Part shown: positions 1 to 11,700 of the stretch, in pieces | How positions within the stretch are numbered: the first letter of the stretch is position 1 | How the letters are laid out: each line of letters begins with the position of its first letter | Origin: Semisulcospira habei | Lineage: Eukaryota; Mollusca; Gastropoda; Semisulcospiridae | Direction of reading: 5' to 3' | NCBI GenBank assembly: GCA_036245525.1 | Contig: BTPG01000003.1 | Coordinates: forward strand, 206,739,342-206,803,341 | DNA: 64,000 bases | The notes under the pieces: model-generated | Told to the model about the DNA's origin: nothing | The model's input: the letters and a program-made list of their open reading frames with translations, nothing else | Database searches by the model: none | Program-made: the position numbers and the translations under genes

Positions 1-1790
1 TGTGACAGACAACGTGAACAGTATCTCCGCGGGTTACGCTCCCCTTTGCCACAATGCCGCTCGCCGAACTTCCCGTGTTCGCCTCAGTGCGAGCACTCGT
101 ATTGTACGTAGATTAACCCCCTGTCTACTGGGACCGAAATGTTTAATTTTCGCTAGGCACCATGCACCTAATCCCAGACAACTTAATTATATTTCCCCGC
201 ACCCAGAAGGAACCTGTGTCATAAGTTATAGCTTCTATAACAACACTTAGTTAGAGCCTCGCTCACTGTCCTCGACCGACAGCCTTCAACATACACCACA
301 AAACAATACCAGCAATGACGAAGAACTAACAGGGCAATTAATTAGGAGACTAATTAATTAGCATGCAATTAGTGGACACTTTGTCCTAGCACTACATCTA
401 GCGCTAACTTCGCTTTCCCGTCTGAGACTATATTTTGGGCCAAATCCTGGCAGGCTCGCCAACTTTGTCACGGACTGACGGAAAGATGGTGGTTTAAATG
501 CTTGTGATGTGGGTGTAGGTTATAATATAATCTTGTCAACAGGGGGATCTCCACTCACACTCTCATACTCTCATCATTGTAGCCCTCAATCATCTCATTC
601 AATACATTTCTCCCACTCTGGAGAGGGACGTCTCGCATGCGTTCCCCACTCACGCAGCCATACAACTGATTACCACAAACTCAGTTGCTGAAATGCTAAC
701 TAGGTTAATTATTTACATATAAACCATCAAACATGTCACACTTAACTAATGTCTAAAGTATCTTGTTATCTCGCTGTCAGTTCATCTTTGTTCTTCCTAA
801 TGCTGTTATTTGACTGTCTAGTTCTTTGTTTCTACCTCGGCTAGTTCTGTGCACAGAAACATAAAAGTCACCTTACCTGGCCAGGTTTTATACACTACTT
901 CAAGTTATGCGGTGGCTATCTCAGTGGTCCTCGGTGTCGGCGCTGCGTCCGTCGACCCGCTACCTGGTCCTCGTCGGCGCTGCGTCTCAGTGTCGACCCT
1001 CTGGCCCCCGGTGATCTTTCAGTGTTCTCTTCCGGCACATTCACAACTGATTGTCACTGCTGCATTTTTGCACCCGTCACATCTCACGCTTGGGCTAATG
1101 TGATCACTGGAGTAGAACCGTCAAGTTCTTCTCCGCGGCTTTCTTATACACTATAATAGTCCATATTGAAACGGTTGTTCCCGATCACTGACACAAGTTC
1201 AGTCACATTACTTTCCATCTCCGACCTCACGGTCTCTCCCTCTCTCAGCGCCAGTCTTTTCTCTCTCAGCCCATGCCGTCTTCAAGTGTTCTCTTTTCTC
1301 TTTCACGCTTCGCTTCGTATATATACTAAAGTCTCTCTTCCTTCCTCACTTTGTATTACTACGCGATTTCAGGACTAATCAGTCATTCACATCTCTACAT
1401 CAACTTCAACTAATTTCAATAACTATATAAAATATACTGAACATGCATTTCACATCCAGTCCATGCATCCATTGTAACCTAGCACCCGTATCACAACATT
1501 AATATAATTATTTTGTGACCGGACTATTTCTTTTCCAAATTCTGGAATTTCATCAGATACTGCTGACTAGGTGGATTCTTTGTGTCTCACGCGGGAAAGT
1601 CCTGACTCCCTCCCCCGCTAAATAGTTCAAGTACCTATACATTCCCGCACGTAGACATTTCCTCTTGTCAGCCGATGATAAGGTACCAACCGACTTTCGC
1701 CATTAGATAGTTTACAAGTCGCACGTGCAAGCATGTCCGATCGTTTCCTGTTCGCTAACCCTGTGACTTACTCGGACCCTGCGATATAAA
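1..1790. other. Gene-free stretch, unassigned
   Basis: Moderately AT-rich sequence with pyrimidine-rich patches around 1,200-1,350. No ORF has a recognisable domain. A possible minus-strand splice donor (CCAG|GTAAGG) lies near 880 and a minus-strand TATA-like motif near 1,150, so an old retroelement leader is conceivable, but no LTR or primer-binding site was found. Confidence 0.4.
925..1004. repeat. 40-bp tandem pair, GC-rich
   Basis: Two adjacent ~40-bp units both begin TGGTCCTCG and contain TCGGCGCTGCGTC and a TCGACCC motif. They differ by small indels. Only two copies are seen. Confidence 0.6.
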
Positions 1791-2009
1791 TTCCCCTCAT
1801 TCCATAATTTCACTAGCAACTTTACTCCTTAACCTCCCACTAACTTCCGGACATAATTTTGCTCCCTTGACACATAGACAAGCACATATTTTGATTTTTG
1901 GAAATGATTTGGAGTTGTGTGAATGACAACAATTTAAATGTTTGCCAAAGGGGAAAACAAGAAAGGCTATGCCATTATGGCTCACATGTATGACCGATTT
2001 ACATATGTG

Positions 2010-2575
2010 TGACCGAACATCTTTTGTCAAAATAAGGCGATTTTTTTCTATTTCCTGAGCTCTCGTGACCCTTGACCTTTCTGAGGGATCAACCAAATTA
2101 GTGTGCATGGAAAGGTCTTCCCATCAGGTATCTCTGTTGCAAGTTTGGGTTTAAAGTTGTGAATAGTATTTGAGAAAAAACATCTTTTGTCAAAATATGG
2201 CTATTTGGAACCTATTTCCTGAGCTGACTCTTGTGACCGTTGAACTTTCCGAGGGATCAACCCAAATTAGTATGCATGAAAAGGTCTTACCCTCAGGTAT
2301 CTTTGTACCAAGTTTGGTTTTGAAGTTGTGAATAGTATTTGAGAAAGAAAAAAATGTCAAAATATAGCTATTTTGACCTATTTCCTGAGCCCCCGTGATT
2401 TGACCTTTGTAAGAGGTCACTCAAATTGGTATGTTTAGAAAGGCCTCGCCACAAATTATCCTTGGGCCAAGTTTGAAGAATGTGACTTGAAAAGTCTCCG
2501 AGAAAATGCCATCGTTAAAGTTTACGACGGACGACTGCTGGCCCAAAACATAGACTCACTTTTGCTTAGCACGTG
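2010..2575. repeat. Pearl-like ~165-bp tandem repeat element
   Basis: Three diverged units are marked by GTCAAAATA at about 2,026, 2,189 and 2,356 (spacing ~164-167 bp). Each is followed by 'ctatttcctgagc', 'tgacctt', 'gaggtca/gggatcaa', 'aaaggtct' and 'caagttt'. The block ends in a GACGGACGACTG and GTGAGCC segment and runs into a CA microsatellite. Core repeats of ~160 bp followed by a microsatellite are the layout described for molluscan pearl (Helitron-like, DINE-like) elements. That family assignment is inference; the tandem structure is directly visible. Confidence 0.55.
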
Positions 2576-2604
2576 AGCCAAAAATGTACTTTCACATACG
2601 TACG

Positions 2605-2610
<6 letters not shown>

Positions 2611-2676
<66 letters not shown>

Positions 2677-2721
2677 ACTACCCCACACCATACCACACCA
2701 CACCACACCACACACCCACCA

Positions 2722-2763
<42 letters not shown>
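2611..2763. repeat. (CA)n microsatellite, interrupted
   Basis: Long CA run broken at about 2,673-2,722 by a CACAC/CACCAC stretch. It generates spurious His/Thr and Cys/Val ORFs on both strands. Confidence 0.95.
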
Positions 2764-2967
2764 AGCACACAGTGACATGACTGACACGTCACTTGAGCAC
2801 ATGCAAGATAAAAGTGATGTAAAGGCATTGCGTATTTGAACGCATATAAACAGAGACATTGAGAAAGAGCAAACACTGAAATGAAGGTTAGTAAGTCTGA
2901 AATATATACTGAACTGTTGTGCACAATCCAGACCAAAAAGGTCCGCACTGCCAAGAGTGTGAAATGC

Positions 2968-3288
2968 AAAGAAGCACCCAACGGAAAAAGAAACACGTTT
3001 AGAAAGACAGTTACAACACAACATATTTTTTTCGGGTAAATACCCTTTATCAAAATAGACAAGCAAACAAAAAGAGAAATCAGTCGCTACTTATCTTCAT
3101 TTATCGCAGAAGGAATGTGGCAACTCAACAGGCCATAAACATGTGTTGCCAAATTCCTTCTGCGATATAGGAAGATAAGTAGCCGACTGGTCTCTCTATT
3201 TGGTTTGTCTTCTTTTTTAAGGATATTTAGCCGAAATATTAATATTTTGTGTTGTAACTGTCTTTTCTGCTGTTGGGTACTTCTTTGA
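2968..3288. repeat. Fold-back element with ~150-bp imperfect arms
   Basis: The left arm (from CAAAGAAGCACCCAAC) is the inverted, diverged copy of the right arm (ending GTTGGGTACTTCTTTG). Shared blocks include GACAGTTACAACACAA, the inner GCTACTTATCTTC and TATCGCAGAAGGAAT. The centre is near 3,125-3,145. A fragment similar to the right arm recurs near 34,370-34,450. Confidence 0.7.
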
Positions 3289-3295
3289 ACTGTCG

Positions 3296-4637
3296 TACAT
3301 ATAACTGAGTCGTTTTAGTGCCTGAAATGAACTAGACGCATACACTTCCTACTAAGCTGTGAAACATGCTTCGTTGATGCTGTAGCTTTAGCATATTTTT
3401 ATTCTGCCTCCCAGACGCAGCAGCAAAATGCCCGTTGTTGTCTCTCAAAGTGAAGTGTAGTCGTATATGTCTAGATACTTGTTCAGATATTTTTATGTTC
3501 ATCCTTTTTTTGCGCGAATTTTGACAATTAGGCGCCGCACACCAATTGCCGTTACCCGACTGAGGCTCTGGCTCTGCGATGTGCCATTTTGAAGCAGCAG
3601 CAGCCGACCAGTCAGTCGGGCAAGGGGGGAGTGGCAGATTGGAATGCGGGGCGGCCTGGCTTCACTATTTCGCGTAAGTGCTCTCTCTTTCCGTTGGGAA
3701 TACTCTTTGGCCACACTATCTCGGCTGGGTCGAGTACGCGTGCGCGCTAAGGTTGGGAATAAAGTCAATGGAGCGACATATCTGTGTGCTGTACTATGGA
3801 GGGGAGCCTAAGATATTCGGTGGGTGACGTTTATATTATCTAAGGTTTATTAGAATTAGTATTATCTTAATTTCCAGTTACATTGGCACCGCAGTTCGCT
3901 GACTAGGTGCGCGGCCAGCCCCTAGATCGGCTGGGCCGGCCGCCAGCACCTGCCTGACTTGCTTTATTCCAGTTTACTGTCTCACTGGCACTAGAAGTGA
4001 TCGGAGACTAGCAGTTTTGGCGTGGTTATCAGCAATTGTAGCATGGTGGTTGTAGTTTGGCGTAGGTTTTTCCCTCCTCCTTTCTCGTCCGGGCTTGGGA
4101 CCGGCAACGGCGGAGTTCTGCCTGACTGCGTTGCTTTCTTTTGGAGGAACAGGGACTTTCAACTTTCTTTGATTTCGTCCGTTGGGGGGGGGGGGGGGGG
4201 CAGGTTAGGTAGGGAGGCGGGGGGCCAGGGTGGTGGTGGTGGGGGGGGGGGGTCGATCTGCTTGTCTGTCGCTCCGTAGCGCTGCGGCTGGTGGTGTTGC
4301 CGGGGCCGGGCGGGTGGTGGTGGTGGAGGTGGATGATGTGGCCGGTTGACCGTCGCTTAGGCTCTGTGCCAGGTGGGGGGTAGTTGGTGCGCCATCCACT
4401 CGAAGATTTTTGTATTAGTTGTGGCGGGGGTGGTGGTGGCCGGAAAATCCGTCGCTGGCTGTATGGTCTGGGATGGTGGGGTGGAGATGGTGGTGATCAG
4501 TGAAGTCTGGGTTTGGGGGTCTGGCGCTGAAACGTGCGGGGGGCGCTGTGGTTCCGCGGTGGCCGGCGGAGATGTGGTGGAGGTGTCGGGAGGAGCGCCG
4601 GGCGTTTAGTTTGTTCTCGGACGCTCTTGGGTGGTCG
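3296..4637. other. Gene-free stretch, becoming GC-rich
   Basis: No convincing CDS. A CpG-rich patch at ~3,530-3,760 contains, on the minus strand, a short ATG-initiated ORF in good context (CAAAATGG near 3,585) followed by a GTAACG donor-like site. This could be a 5' exon, but nothing confirms it. From ~4,050 the sequence is G-rich on the plus strand. Confidence 0.35.
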
Positions 4638-5760
4638 GTGGCCTGACTTGTTTTAGTTCGGGATTTAACGTCCACGGCACCGAAGTGATAAAGAACGGCC
4701 CTAACGGGTGGGTTATGAGGGACAGGGAAATCTATTGCCTATGGAGTACGACCTGAACACTGATCAATTCAGGCGCACTGCAACTGTGCCACTTTTATTT
4801 ACCAGGACATTTCAGCGGGCATGCTATGGCGCAAGCCCGTCTTTTTTCTCTGGATTGCGAGTCCAGCTACTGGGGCCGGAAAGGGTACTCGAACCCACGA
4901 CCCGGCGATTTCTTTCGCTCTCTTGTTCCGACGCTTAACCGCCTGAGCTATTTCGGACTCGTGGCCTGACTTTGCTAGGCCTGACGTTGCAAGCGCGTGC
5001 AAATTTTTAAGGACATAGACTTCCGGCTCTCGCTGATTTCGTCCAGGGGTGGTAAGAGGTGGGGGGGGGGGGGGGGGGATTATATTCTGACTGATGTCCG
5101 CGCATCGCTTTGTTCTCAACTCATCATCATGGCCGTCCGCGCCTTCGGGGGCTGGGTCGTTGGGGGGGGGGGGGGGAGGCGGGGGGAGCTTGTATTCCCG
5201 TCTTTGTTCGTCGGTGGTGTCTGGCTCCTGTTTTCTCCTTTGGGGTCACAGTCCAAGGCCCGGTTTTTAGGCCCACACCCTACTTCCCCTACTGTTTGAG
5301 GGGGGTTGATTTTTACTAACCCCCATATATGATATACGTGTTTCTGTATTTCTCTGGAGGGGGGGGGGGGGGGTTGTTGTACCCTCCATTGCCCAGGAAG
5401 TGCATGGACGAAGGATGCTAAACCTCCTTGAGGGCCCTATTTATATTGATGCGTGGTGCCCGTACACAGGCGAGCGGGGAGTCATGCGGTATCGGAGTGA
5501 CAGCTAGGGTACCTCGCTCCCCTGGGATGTCTTAACCCCCCTATCTACGGCCCAATACGGACAGATACACCCCGGAGCCGTCCGCCAGCCCCCGGGCGCG
5601 CCCCACTGAGGATCTCCGTGAGGGGGGGGGGGGCCATGGCGCTCGCCGCCGGCCCCCGGGACCCTCTGTCCGCTAGGAGGGGGGGGGGGGGCGTTTGGTC
5701 AAAAAGCCTCCCGGTACAACACCATTGAGCGGGCTTTCCCCCGAACTCCTGGGGGGGGGA
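4180..5760. repeat. Cluster of long G runs (G-quadruplex-prone)
   Basis: Uninterrupted or nearly uninterrupted plus-strand G runs of about 8-18 bases recur near 4,184, 4,240, 5,070, 5,162, 5,361, 5,625, 5,680 and 5,752. More occur at 12,809 and 12,905 beyond the satellite. Such density is unusual compared with the rest of the window. Run lengths could be affected by sequencing error. Confidence 0.8.
4650..4960 (-). mobile_element. tRNA-derived SINE with 12-bp TSD
   Basis: Read on the minus strand, the head resembles a tRNA. An A-box-like TAGCTCAGGCGGTTAAGCG is followed ~30 nt later by a B-box-like GGTTCGAGTACCC. The body ends at the left with GTGGACGTTAAATCCCGAAC, a tail common in molluscan SINEs. 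The element is flanked by perfect direct repeats GTGGCCTGACTT at 4,638-4,649 and 4,961-4,972, which fix the boundaries. It is not a functional tRNA gene, because no cloverleaf 3' half or acceptor pairing is evident. Confidence 0.85.
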
Positions 5761-5782
5761 ACATAGGAAAGTAACATAGTGT

Positions 5783-5930
5783 AGCAGGGGAGACTATATA
5801 GCCCAGTGTTTCGGTACAGTGGCACATATTTTCCCCAGCACGCCCACAGACTCAGAAGCTGGCGACACAGCTATGTTTCAAGAGCGAGTATGTCGGCCAA
5901 TCAGCGCGAGGCACGCCGAACACACTCAAA
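5783..5930 (+). repeat. Left copy of an inverted promoter-like segment
   Basis: This begins GTGTAGCAGGGGAGAC and includes GCCCAGTGT, GTGGCACATATTTTCCCCAGCA, GGCCAATCAGCGCGAGG and CACGCCGAACACACTC. The same blocks occur in reverse complement at 13,213-13,345, roughly 80% identical by eye with small indels. The pair brackets the proline-rich ORF and the 84-bp satellite. Confidence 0.8.
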
Positions 5931-5950
5931 ACAAGGAGTGAGAGTATAAA
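5895..5950 (+). promoter_or_regulatory. CCAAT box and TATA box promoter
   Basis: A canonical CCAAT box (GGCCAATCAGCG) lies about 45 bp upstream of a consensus TATA box (GTATAAATAG, TATAAA at 5,945-5,950). Transcription would be expected to start near 5,975, giving a ~200-nt leader before the ATG at 6,179. The spacing is typical of RNA polymerase II promoters. Activity is inferred. Confidence 0.65.
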
Positions 5951-6178
5951 TAGTGGGTGCCTAGCAAACAGTTACGGTCTTTCATCCATCCAGCATCGAG
6001 CGTCCAGCAGCAGAGGAGAGAGGACGGTGTTTTTCCGCTCTCTCCAACAAGACGCCAAGCAAGCAAGCAAGCCAGCCAGCCAGATACAGAGCGCAAGTGC
6101 ACGGTCCACCGCACAGCCAGCGCTCCCACTACACACAGCCGACCAAGTCAAGTCAAGTCAAGTCGCACGCTCGGCGAG

Positions 6179-7441
6179 ATGGACAAAGGCAAACGAAATA
6201 GAAGAAAGACAAACAAACAACAGGCGGAGGAATATGCCTCCACCCTCCCCCAAGCGTCTCGACAGCAGCCAGCGGCCCAACGGGAGACAAGGAGCTATCG
6301 GCCCCCTCTGTCTCCACCGATACGGCCGCAGGCGCAACCAGAGTGGGACCCACAGATAACAAGGACACCAGAAGGAAACTTCGTCGTGAGGCCGTTCGCT
6401 TACCCGACGGCCCCACACGACCTTTTCCAGTTCCCATCACCAGAGCATATACGAATGCTCATGCAAGGACGGGCGACTCCACCCAGCCCGTACCGTGACC
6501 AAAGACAAGAAGAAGAAGAGGAGGAAGAAACACCCCCGGTCACCCCCTTGACACTGCCCGAAGAAACGGACACATCGTCGGAGCCGGCAACTGAGTCGGA
6601 TTTCCCGCCCTCCCCGCCGCCGGTCAACCTTCCCGATTCAATTACCCGGGAAAGGCCGGCACTGCCTGTGGAGGCGGGGACCCGACTCAGGGGGATGGAC
6701 TTTGACGATTTAGTCCTTCTGCTGCAGGATGCAGTTCCAATCATCAAGGCAGTCGAAGGGGACGACTACCACCGTGCGCTGGTCGCCGCCCGGTGGATGG
6801 TACACGCCGGGGCTCTGAAGGACCTCCACCCACCAAAAATAACAGAAACGGCCAGCCAAGCCACCACCACCACCACCTACAGAGCTGGCGAATGCCAGGC
6901 AGCACCTGAACAGACTTCAACAGGGACGTCAGCTGCCCCAACGACGGCAAAGAAGAAGATAGGGACTACCACCATCACCACCAAACACAGGGGTTGCGGT
7001 ACCACCGCTCCGCCTACGCAAGAAGCAGGCACAGACGCAACCCCTGTACCAACGAAGGAAGAAAAGAGCACCGCAACGGACCCAGCACCACAACAGCCGC
7101 CACCGCCGCCGCCAACACCAACAGTCAACCAGTCAACCACCACCCAACCAAACCGACGACGCCACCGGCCACCCAAGCGGTTCAGAAACAAGCGCCCGCC
7201 ACTCCTCCCCACGCCGCCACCACACCTCCGACTACCACCCCAACACCGCCACCCACCACGCCCGTTCCAGCGCCCGGCCCCTCGACCAAGAATTGACTGG
7301 CCGCCGCCTCCACCACCCTACCTCCCCAGACCCATCTACAACCGGCCACGGTTCCCCCGGCCACCACCACCACCACCGCCACCACTCCTTCAACATTTTC
7401 TGGAGTGGTTGGCACACCACCACCCACCAGCCTGGCGATAG
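6179..7441 (+). CDS. Proline-rich, acidic-patch protein of unknown function
   Basis: Uninterrupted ORF of 420 codons from the first in-frame ATG downstream of a CCAAT/TATA promoter. The frame stays open upstream to 5,957, but that part lies around the predicted transcription start, so ATG 6,179 is preferred. The N-terminus is Lys/Arg-rich (MDKGKRNRRK). A Glu run sits near residue 110. A short hydrophobic, probably helical segment with LVLLLQDAVPII lies near residues 175-195. A Thr/Ala/Gln-rich linker follows, and from about residue 300 the chain is dominated by Pro with Arg/His (nucleic-acid-binding-like basic character). No known domain, catalytic motif or zinc knuckle is visible. It could be a structural (gag-like) protein of a mobile element, since inverted promoter copies and a satellite surround it, or a low-complexity ORF kept open by GC-rich composition. 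No introns are needed, and a polyadenylation signal lies at 7,996. Confidence 0.45.
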   Translation: MDKGKRNRRKTNKQQAEEYASTLPQASRQQPAAQRETRSYRPPLSPPIRPQAQPEWDPQITRTPEGNFVVRPFAYPTAPHDLFQFPSPEHIRMLMQGRATPPSPYRDQRQEEEEEEETPPVTPLTLPEETDTSSEPATESDFPPSPPPVNLPDSITRERPALPVEAGTRLRGMDFDDLVLLLQDAVPIIKAVEGDDYHRALVAARWMVHAGALKDLHPPKITETASQATTTTTYRAGECQAAPEQTSTGTSAAPTTAKKKIGTTTITTKHRGCGTTAPPTQEAGTDATPVPTKEEKSTATDPAPQQPPPPPPTPTVNQSTTTQPNRRRHRPPKRFRNKRPPLLPTPPPHLRLPPQHRHPPRPFQRPAPRPRIDWPPPPPPYLPRPIYNRPRFPRPPPPPPPPLLQHFLEWLAHHHPPAWR

Positions 7442-8190
7442 GCGACGGTCCACCGGCCTACCACCTGCCTCCTGCACCACCAACCACCCGGCCCCGGCAA
7501 TAACACCAGCCAGCTGAGCGACGGAGCGGCAGACAGTCAGCGAGACAACCTCCCCCCCAAACCCCCTGGCCCACCCCCCCTGGACGAAATCAGCGAAAGC
7601 TGGAAGTCCCGATCCCTCTTCAAGTTATTGATTGATTGAACAGTTACGGAGGTAAGAGGGGGAAGCACTCGACAAAACCCGTCACCTACCACCTAAACGG
7701 TATACAATTTAGGCGGCCCAACAAGCCAACGGCAACAACAGCGATCAACGCAGCCACACCAAAACAGCAGCAGCAGCTACAACATTAAGCTGCTTTTAAA
7801 GCATCAACTGGGAGATATGCACCACGTCAACACCGCGTATCATCTACACAGAGGGCAATACTACAAACACCAGTCTGTCGTATGTGCGGCAACACAGCCA
7901 CACAAACAGCCGACGGTCGTCTTAAAACACAAACACACTGAGAAACAACAACAACGACGCTAAGTCTGGGATTGATCCGTCAAAACGGACGAATTAATAA
8001 ACAAAGAATATGACGGGCCCACGTCCATACACGCAGACGGCTCCCAACGCTTCCTGGTGTCTTACCACGGCTAAGCCCCGCTGAGCAGGAAATGACCTTG
8101 GACCTGACAGGCACAAGCGCCGAGGGAACAGAAGACGCGGCGAGACAACTATATCCCGACATAAGAGCATTATTGCAATAACTGGACCCT
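7442..8190 (+). other. Putative 3' UTR of the proline-rich ORF
   Basis: Non-coding sequence after the stop codon. It contains a consensus AATAAA at 7,996-8,001; a second AATAAA occurs near 8,454. No other ORF of interest was seen. Confidence 0.4.
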
Positions 8191-8191
8191 G

Positions 8192-8403
8192 TGAGGATTT
8201 GAAAGCGATCATACTTGACATCAATAATGCCGCGTCAGGAATACTGCAAGGATTTGAAAGCGTTCGTACTTGACATCAATAATGCCGCGTCAGGAATACT
8301 GCAAGGATTTGCCAAAGCGTTCGTACTTGACTTCAATAATGCCGCGTCAGGAATACTGTAAGGATTTGAAAGCGTTCGTACTTGACATCAACAATGCCGC
8401 GAC
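8192..8403. repeat. 55-57-bp tandem repeat, four copies
   Basis: Units begin GGATTTGAAAGCG at about 8,194, 8,249, 8,304 and 8,361 and contain GTACTTGACATCAATAATG and CCGCGTCAGGAATACTG. Copy 3 has a 2-bp insertion (GGATTTGCCAAAGCG). The copies are nearly identical. Confidence 0.9.
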
Positions 8404-8749
8404 ATTTACATGCATGGACTACACGGACAACAATTCCATGTCCTAATGTAAGGAATAAAATGCGACAGAGGAATACATCAAGGAATGGACTGAGAATTGT
8501 AGGCCGGTTCCGCGATGAGTAAATCGGAGCCTGTAGTTACTAACTACGAATACCGATCGAAACGCCCTCGAGTGCTTCACATTCTTCTGCTCGAATATTT
8601 AGAATCGTCAGGACCAGAGTGACAGGATGCATACCTGGGTGGGACCGGTCTTGCTTTACTCCCAACAAGCAAAGTCAGGCAGGCCTCCTTGCATGCGAAG
8701 CCTCCGTCCTACACAGGACGTATAGTTAAATTTTCTCTCTTGTCTTCCT

Positions 8750-11700
8750 GTTTAGTTAGTTAGAATTCATACTGTCCAGTGCGACGGTATATTAAGGCAC
8801 GCTTAGTTAATTAGAATTCAGTATACTGTCCACTGCGACGGTATATTAAGGCGCACTTAGTTAGAATTTCTGCACGATTTTCTCTCTTGTCTCCCTGTTT
8901 AGTTAATTAAATTTATACTGTCCACTGCGACGGTATATAAAGGCGCACTTATTTAAAATCCTTTCTTAAGGGACTCGCACTTAGTTAATTAGAATTTATA
9001 CTGTCCACTGCGAAGGTATATTAAGGCGCACTTAGTTAGAATCCTTGAAAGGACTGACTCACACTTAGTTAATTAGAATTTATACTGTCCACTGCAAAGG
9101 TATATTAAGGCGCACTTAGAATCCTTGAAAGGACTGACTCGCACTTAGTTAATTAGAATTTATACTGTCCACTGCGAAGGTATATTAAGGCGCACTTAGT
9201 TAGAATCCTTGAAAGGACTGACTCGCACTTAGTTAATTAGAATTTATACTGTCCACTGCGAAGGTATATTAAGGCGCACTTAGTTAGAATCCTTGAAAGG
9301 ACTGACTCACACTTAGTTAATTCGAATTTATACTGTCCACTGCGAAGGTATATTAAGGCGCACTTAGTTAGAATCCTTGAAAGGACTGACTCGCACTTAG
9401 TTAATTCGAATTTATACTGTCCACTGCGAAGGTATATTAAGGCGCACTTAGTTAGAATCCTTGAAAGGACTGACTCGCACTTAGTTAATTAGAATTTATA
9501 CTGTCCACTGCAAAGGTATATAAGGCGCACTTAGTTAGAATCCTTGAAAGGACTGACTCGCACTTAGTTAATTAGAATTTATACTGTCCACTGAGAAGGT
9601 ATATTAAGGCGCACTTAGTTAGAATCCTTGAAAGGACTGACTCGCACTTAGTTAATTAGAATTTATACTGTCCACTGCGAAGGTATATTAAGGCGCACTT
9701 AGTTAGAATCCTTGAAAGGACTGACTCGCACTTAGTTAATTCGAATTTATACTGTCCACTGCGAAGGTATATTAATTCGCACTTAGTTAGAATCCTTGAA
9801 AGGACTGACTCGCACTTAATTAATTAGAATTTATACTGTCCACTGCGAAGGTATATTAAGGCGCACTTAGTTAGAATCCTTGAAAGGACTGACTCGCACT
9901 TAGTTAATTAGAATTTATACTGTCCACTGCGAAGGTATATTAAGGCGCACTTAGTTAGAATCCTTGAAAGGACTGACTCGCACTTAGTTAATTAGAATTT
10001 ATACTGTCCACTGCGAAGGTATATTAAGGCGCACTTAGTTAGAATCCTTGCAAGGACTGACTCGCACTTAGTTAATTACAATTTATACTGTCCACTGCGA
10101 AGGTATATTAAGGCGCACTTAGTTAGAATCCTTGAAAGGACTGACTCGCACTTAGTTAATTCGAATTTATACTGTCCACTGCGAAGGTATATTAAGGCGC
10201 ACTTAGAATCCTTGAAAGGACTGACTCGCCCTTAGTTAATTAGAATTTATACTGTCCACTGCAAAGGTATATTAAGGCGCACTTAGTTAGAATCCTTGAA
10301 AGGACTGACTCACACTTAGTTAATTAGAATTTATACTGTCCACTGCGAAGGTATATTAAGGCGCACTTAGAATCCTTGAAAGGACTGACTCGCACTTAGT
10401 TAATTAGAATGTATACTGTCCACTGCGAAGGTATATTAAGGCACACTTAGTTAGAATCCTTGAAAGGACTGACTCGCACTTAGTTAATTAGAATTTATAC
10501 TGTCCACTGCGAAGGTATATTAAGGCGCACTTAGTTAGAATTATTGAAAGGACTGACTCGCACTTAGTTAATTAGAATTTATACTGTCCACTGCGAAGGT
10601 ATATTAAGGCGCACTTAGTTAGAATCCTTGAAAGGACTGACTCGCACTTAGTTAATTAGAATTTATACTGTCCACTGCGAAGGTATATTAAGGCGCACTT
10701 ACTTAGAATCCTTGAAAGGACTGACTCGCACTTAGTTAATTCGAATTTATACTGTCCACTGCGAAGGTATATTAAGGTGCACTTAGTTAGAATCCTTGAA
10801 AGGACTGACTCGCACTTAGTTAATTCGAATTATACTGTCCACTGCGAAGGTATATTAAGGTGCACTTAGTTAGAATCCTTGAAAGGACTGACTCGCACTT
10901 AGTTAATTCGAATTTATACTGTCCACTGCGAAGGTATATTAAGGCGCACTTAGTTAGAATCCTTGAAAGGACTGACTAACACTTAGTTAATTAGAATTTA
11001 TACTGTCCACTGCGAAGGTATACTAAGGCGCACTTAGTTAGAATCCTTGAAAGGACTGACTCGCACTTAGTTAATTAGAATTTATACTGTCCACTGCGAA
11101 GGTATATTAAGGCGCACTTAGTTAGAATCCTTGAAAGGAATGACTCGCACTTAGTTAATTAGAATTTATACTGTCCACTGCGACAGTATATTAAGGCACA
11201 CTTAGTTAGAATCCTTTAAAGGACTGACTCGCACTTAGTTAATTAGAATTTATACTGTCCACTGCGACGGTATATTAAGGCGCACTTAGAATCAATGTAA
11301 AGGACTCACACCTTAGTTAATTAGAATTCATACTGTCCACTGCGACGGTATATTAAGGCGCACTTAGTTAGAATCCTTGAAAGGACTGACTCGCACTTAG
11401 TTAATTAGAATTTATACTGTCCACTGCGAAGGTATATTAAGGCGCACTTAGTTAGAATCCTTGAAAGGACTGACTCGCACTTAGTTAATTAGAATTTATA
11501 CTGTCCACTGCGAAGGTATATTAAGGCGCACTTAGTAGAATCCTTGAAAGGACTGACTCGCACTTAGTTAATTAGAATTTATACTGTCCACTGCGAAGGT
11601 ATATTAAGGCGCACTTAGTTAGAATCCTTGAAAGGACTGACTCGCACTTAGTTAATTAGAATTTATACTGTCTACTGTGAAGGTATATTAAGGCGCACTT

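Noticed and set aside
2566..3066. Cys/Val-rich and His/Thr-rich ORFs around CA/GT runs (also at 18.1, 24.2, 28.8, 36.4 and 42.5 kb)
   Set aside because: Translations of dinucleotide microsatellites.
3499..3768. CpG-rich minus-strand first exon (MAHRRARASVG then a donor-like GTAACG)
   Set aside because: Suggestive start context and donor only; no downstream exon or homology, so not reported as a gene.
4858..4960. Functional tRNA gene on the minus strand
   Set aside because: A/B-box-like motifs are present, but the sequence continues into a SINE body and tail, is bounded by a 12-bp target duplication, and has no convincing acceptor-stem pairing.
5957..6178. 74-residue N-terminal extension of the proline-rich ORF
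   Set aside because: It lacks an ATG and overlaps the predicted transcription start just downstream of the TATA box; the first ATG is at 6,179.
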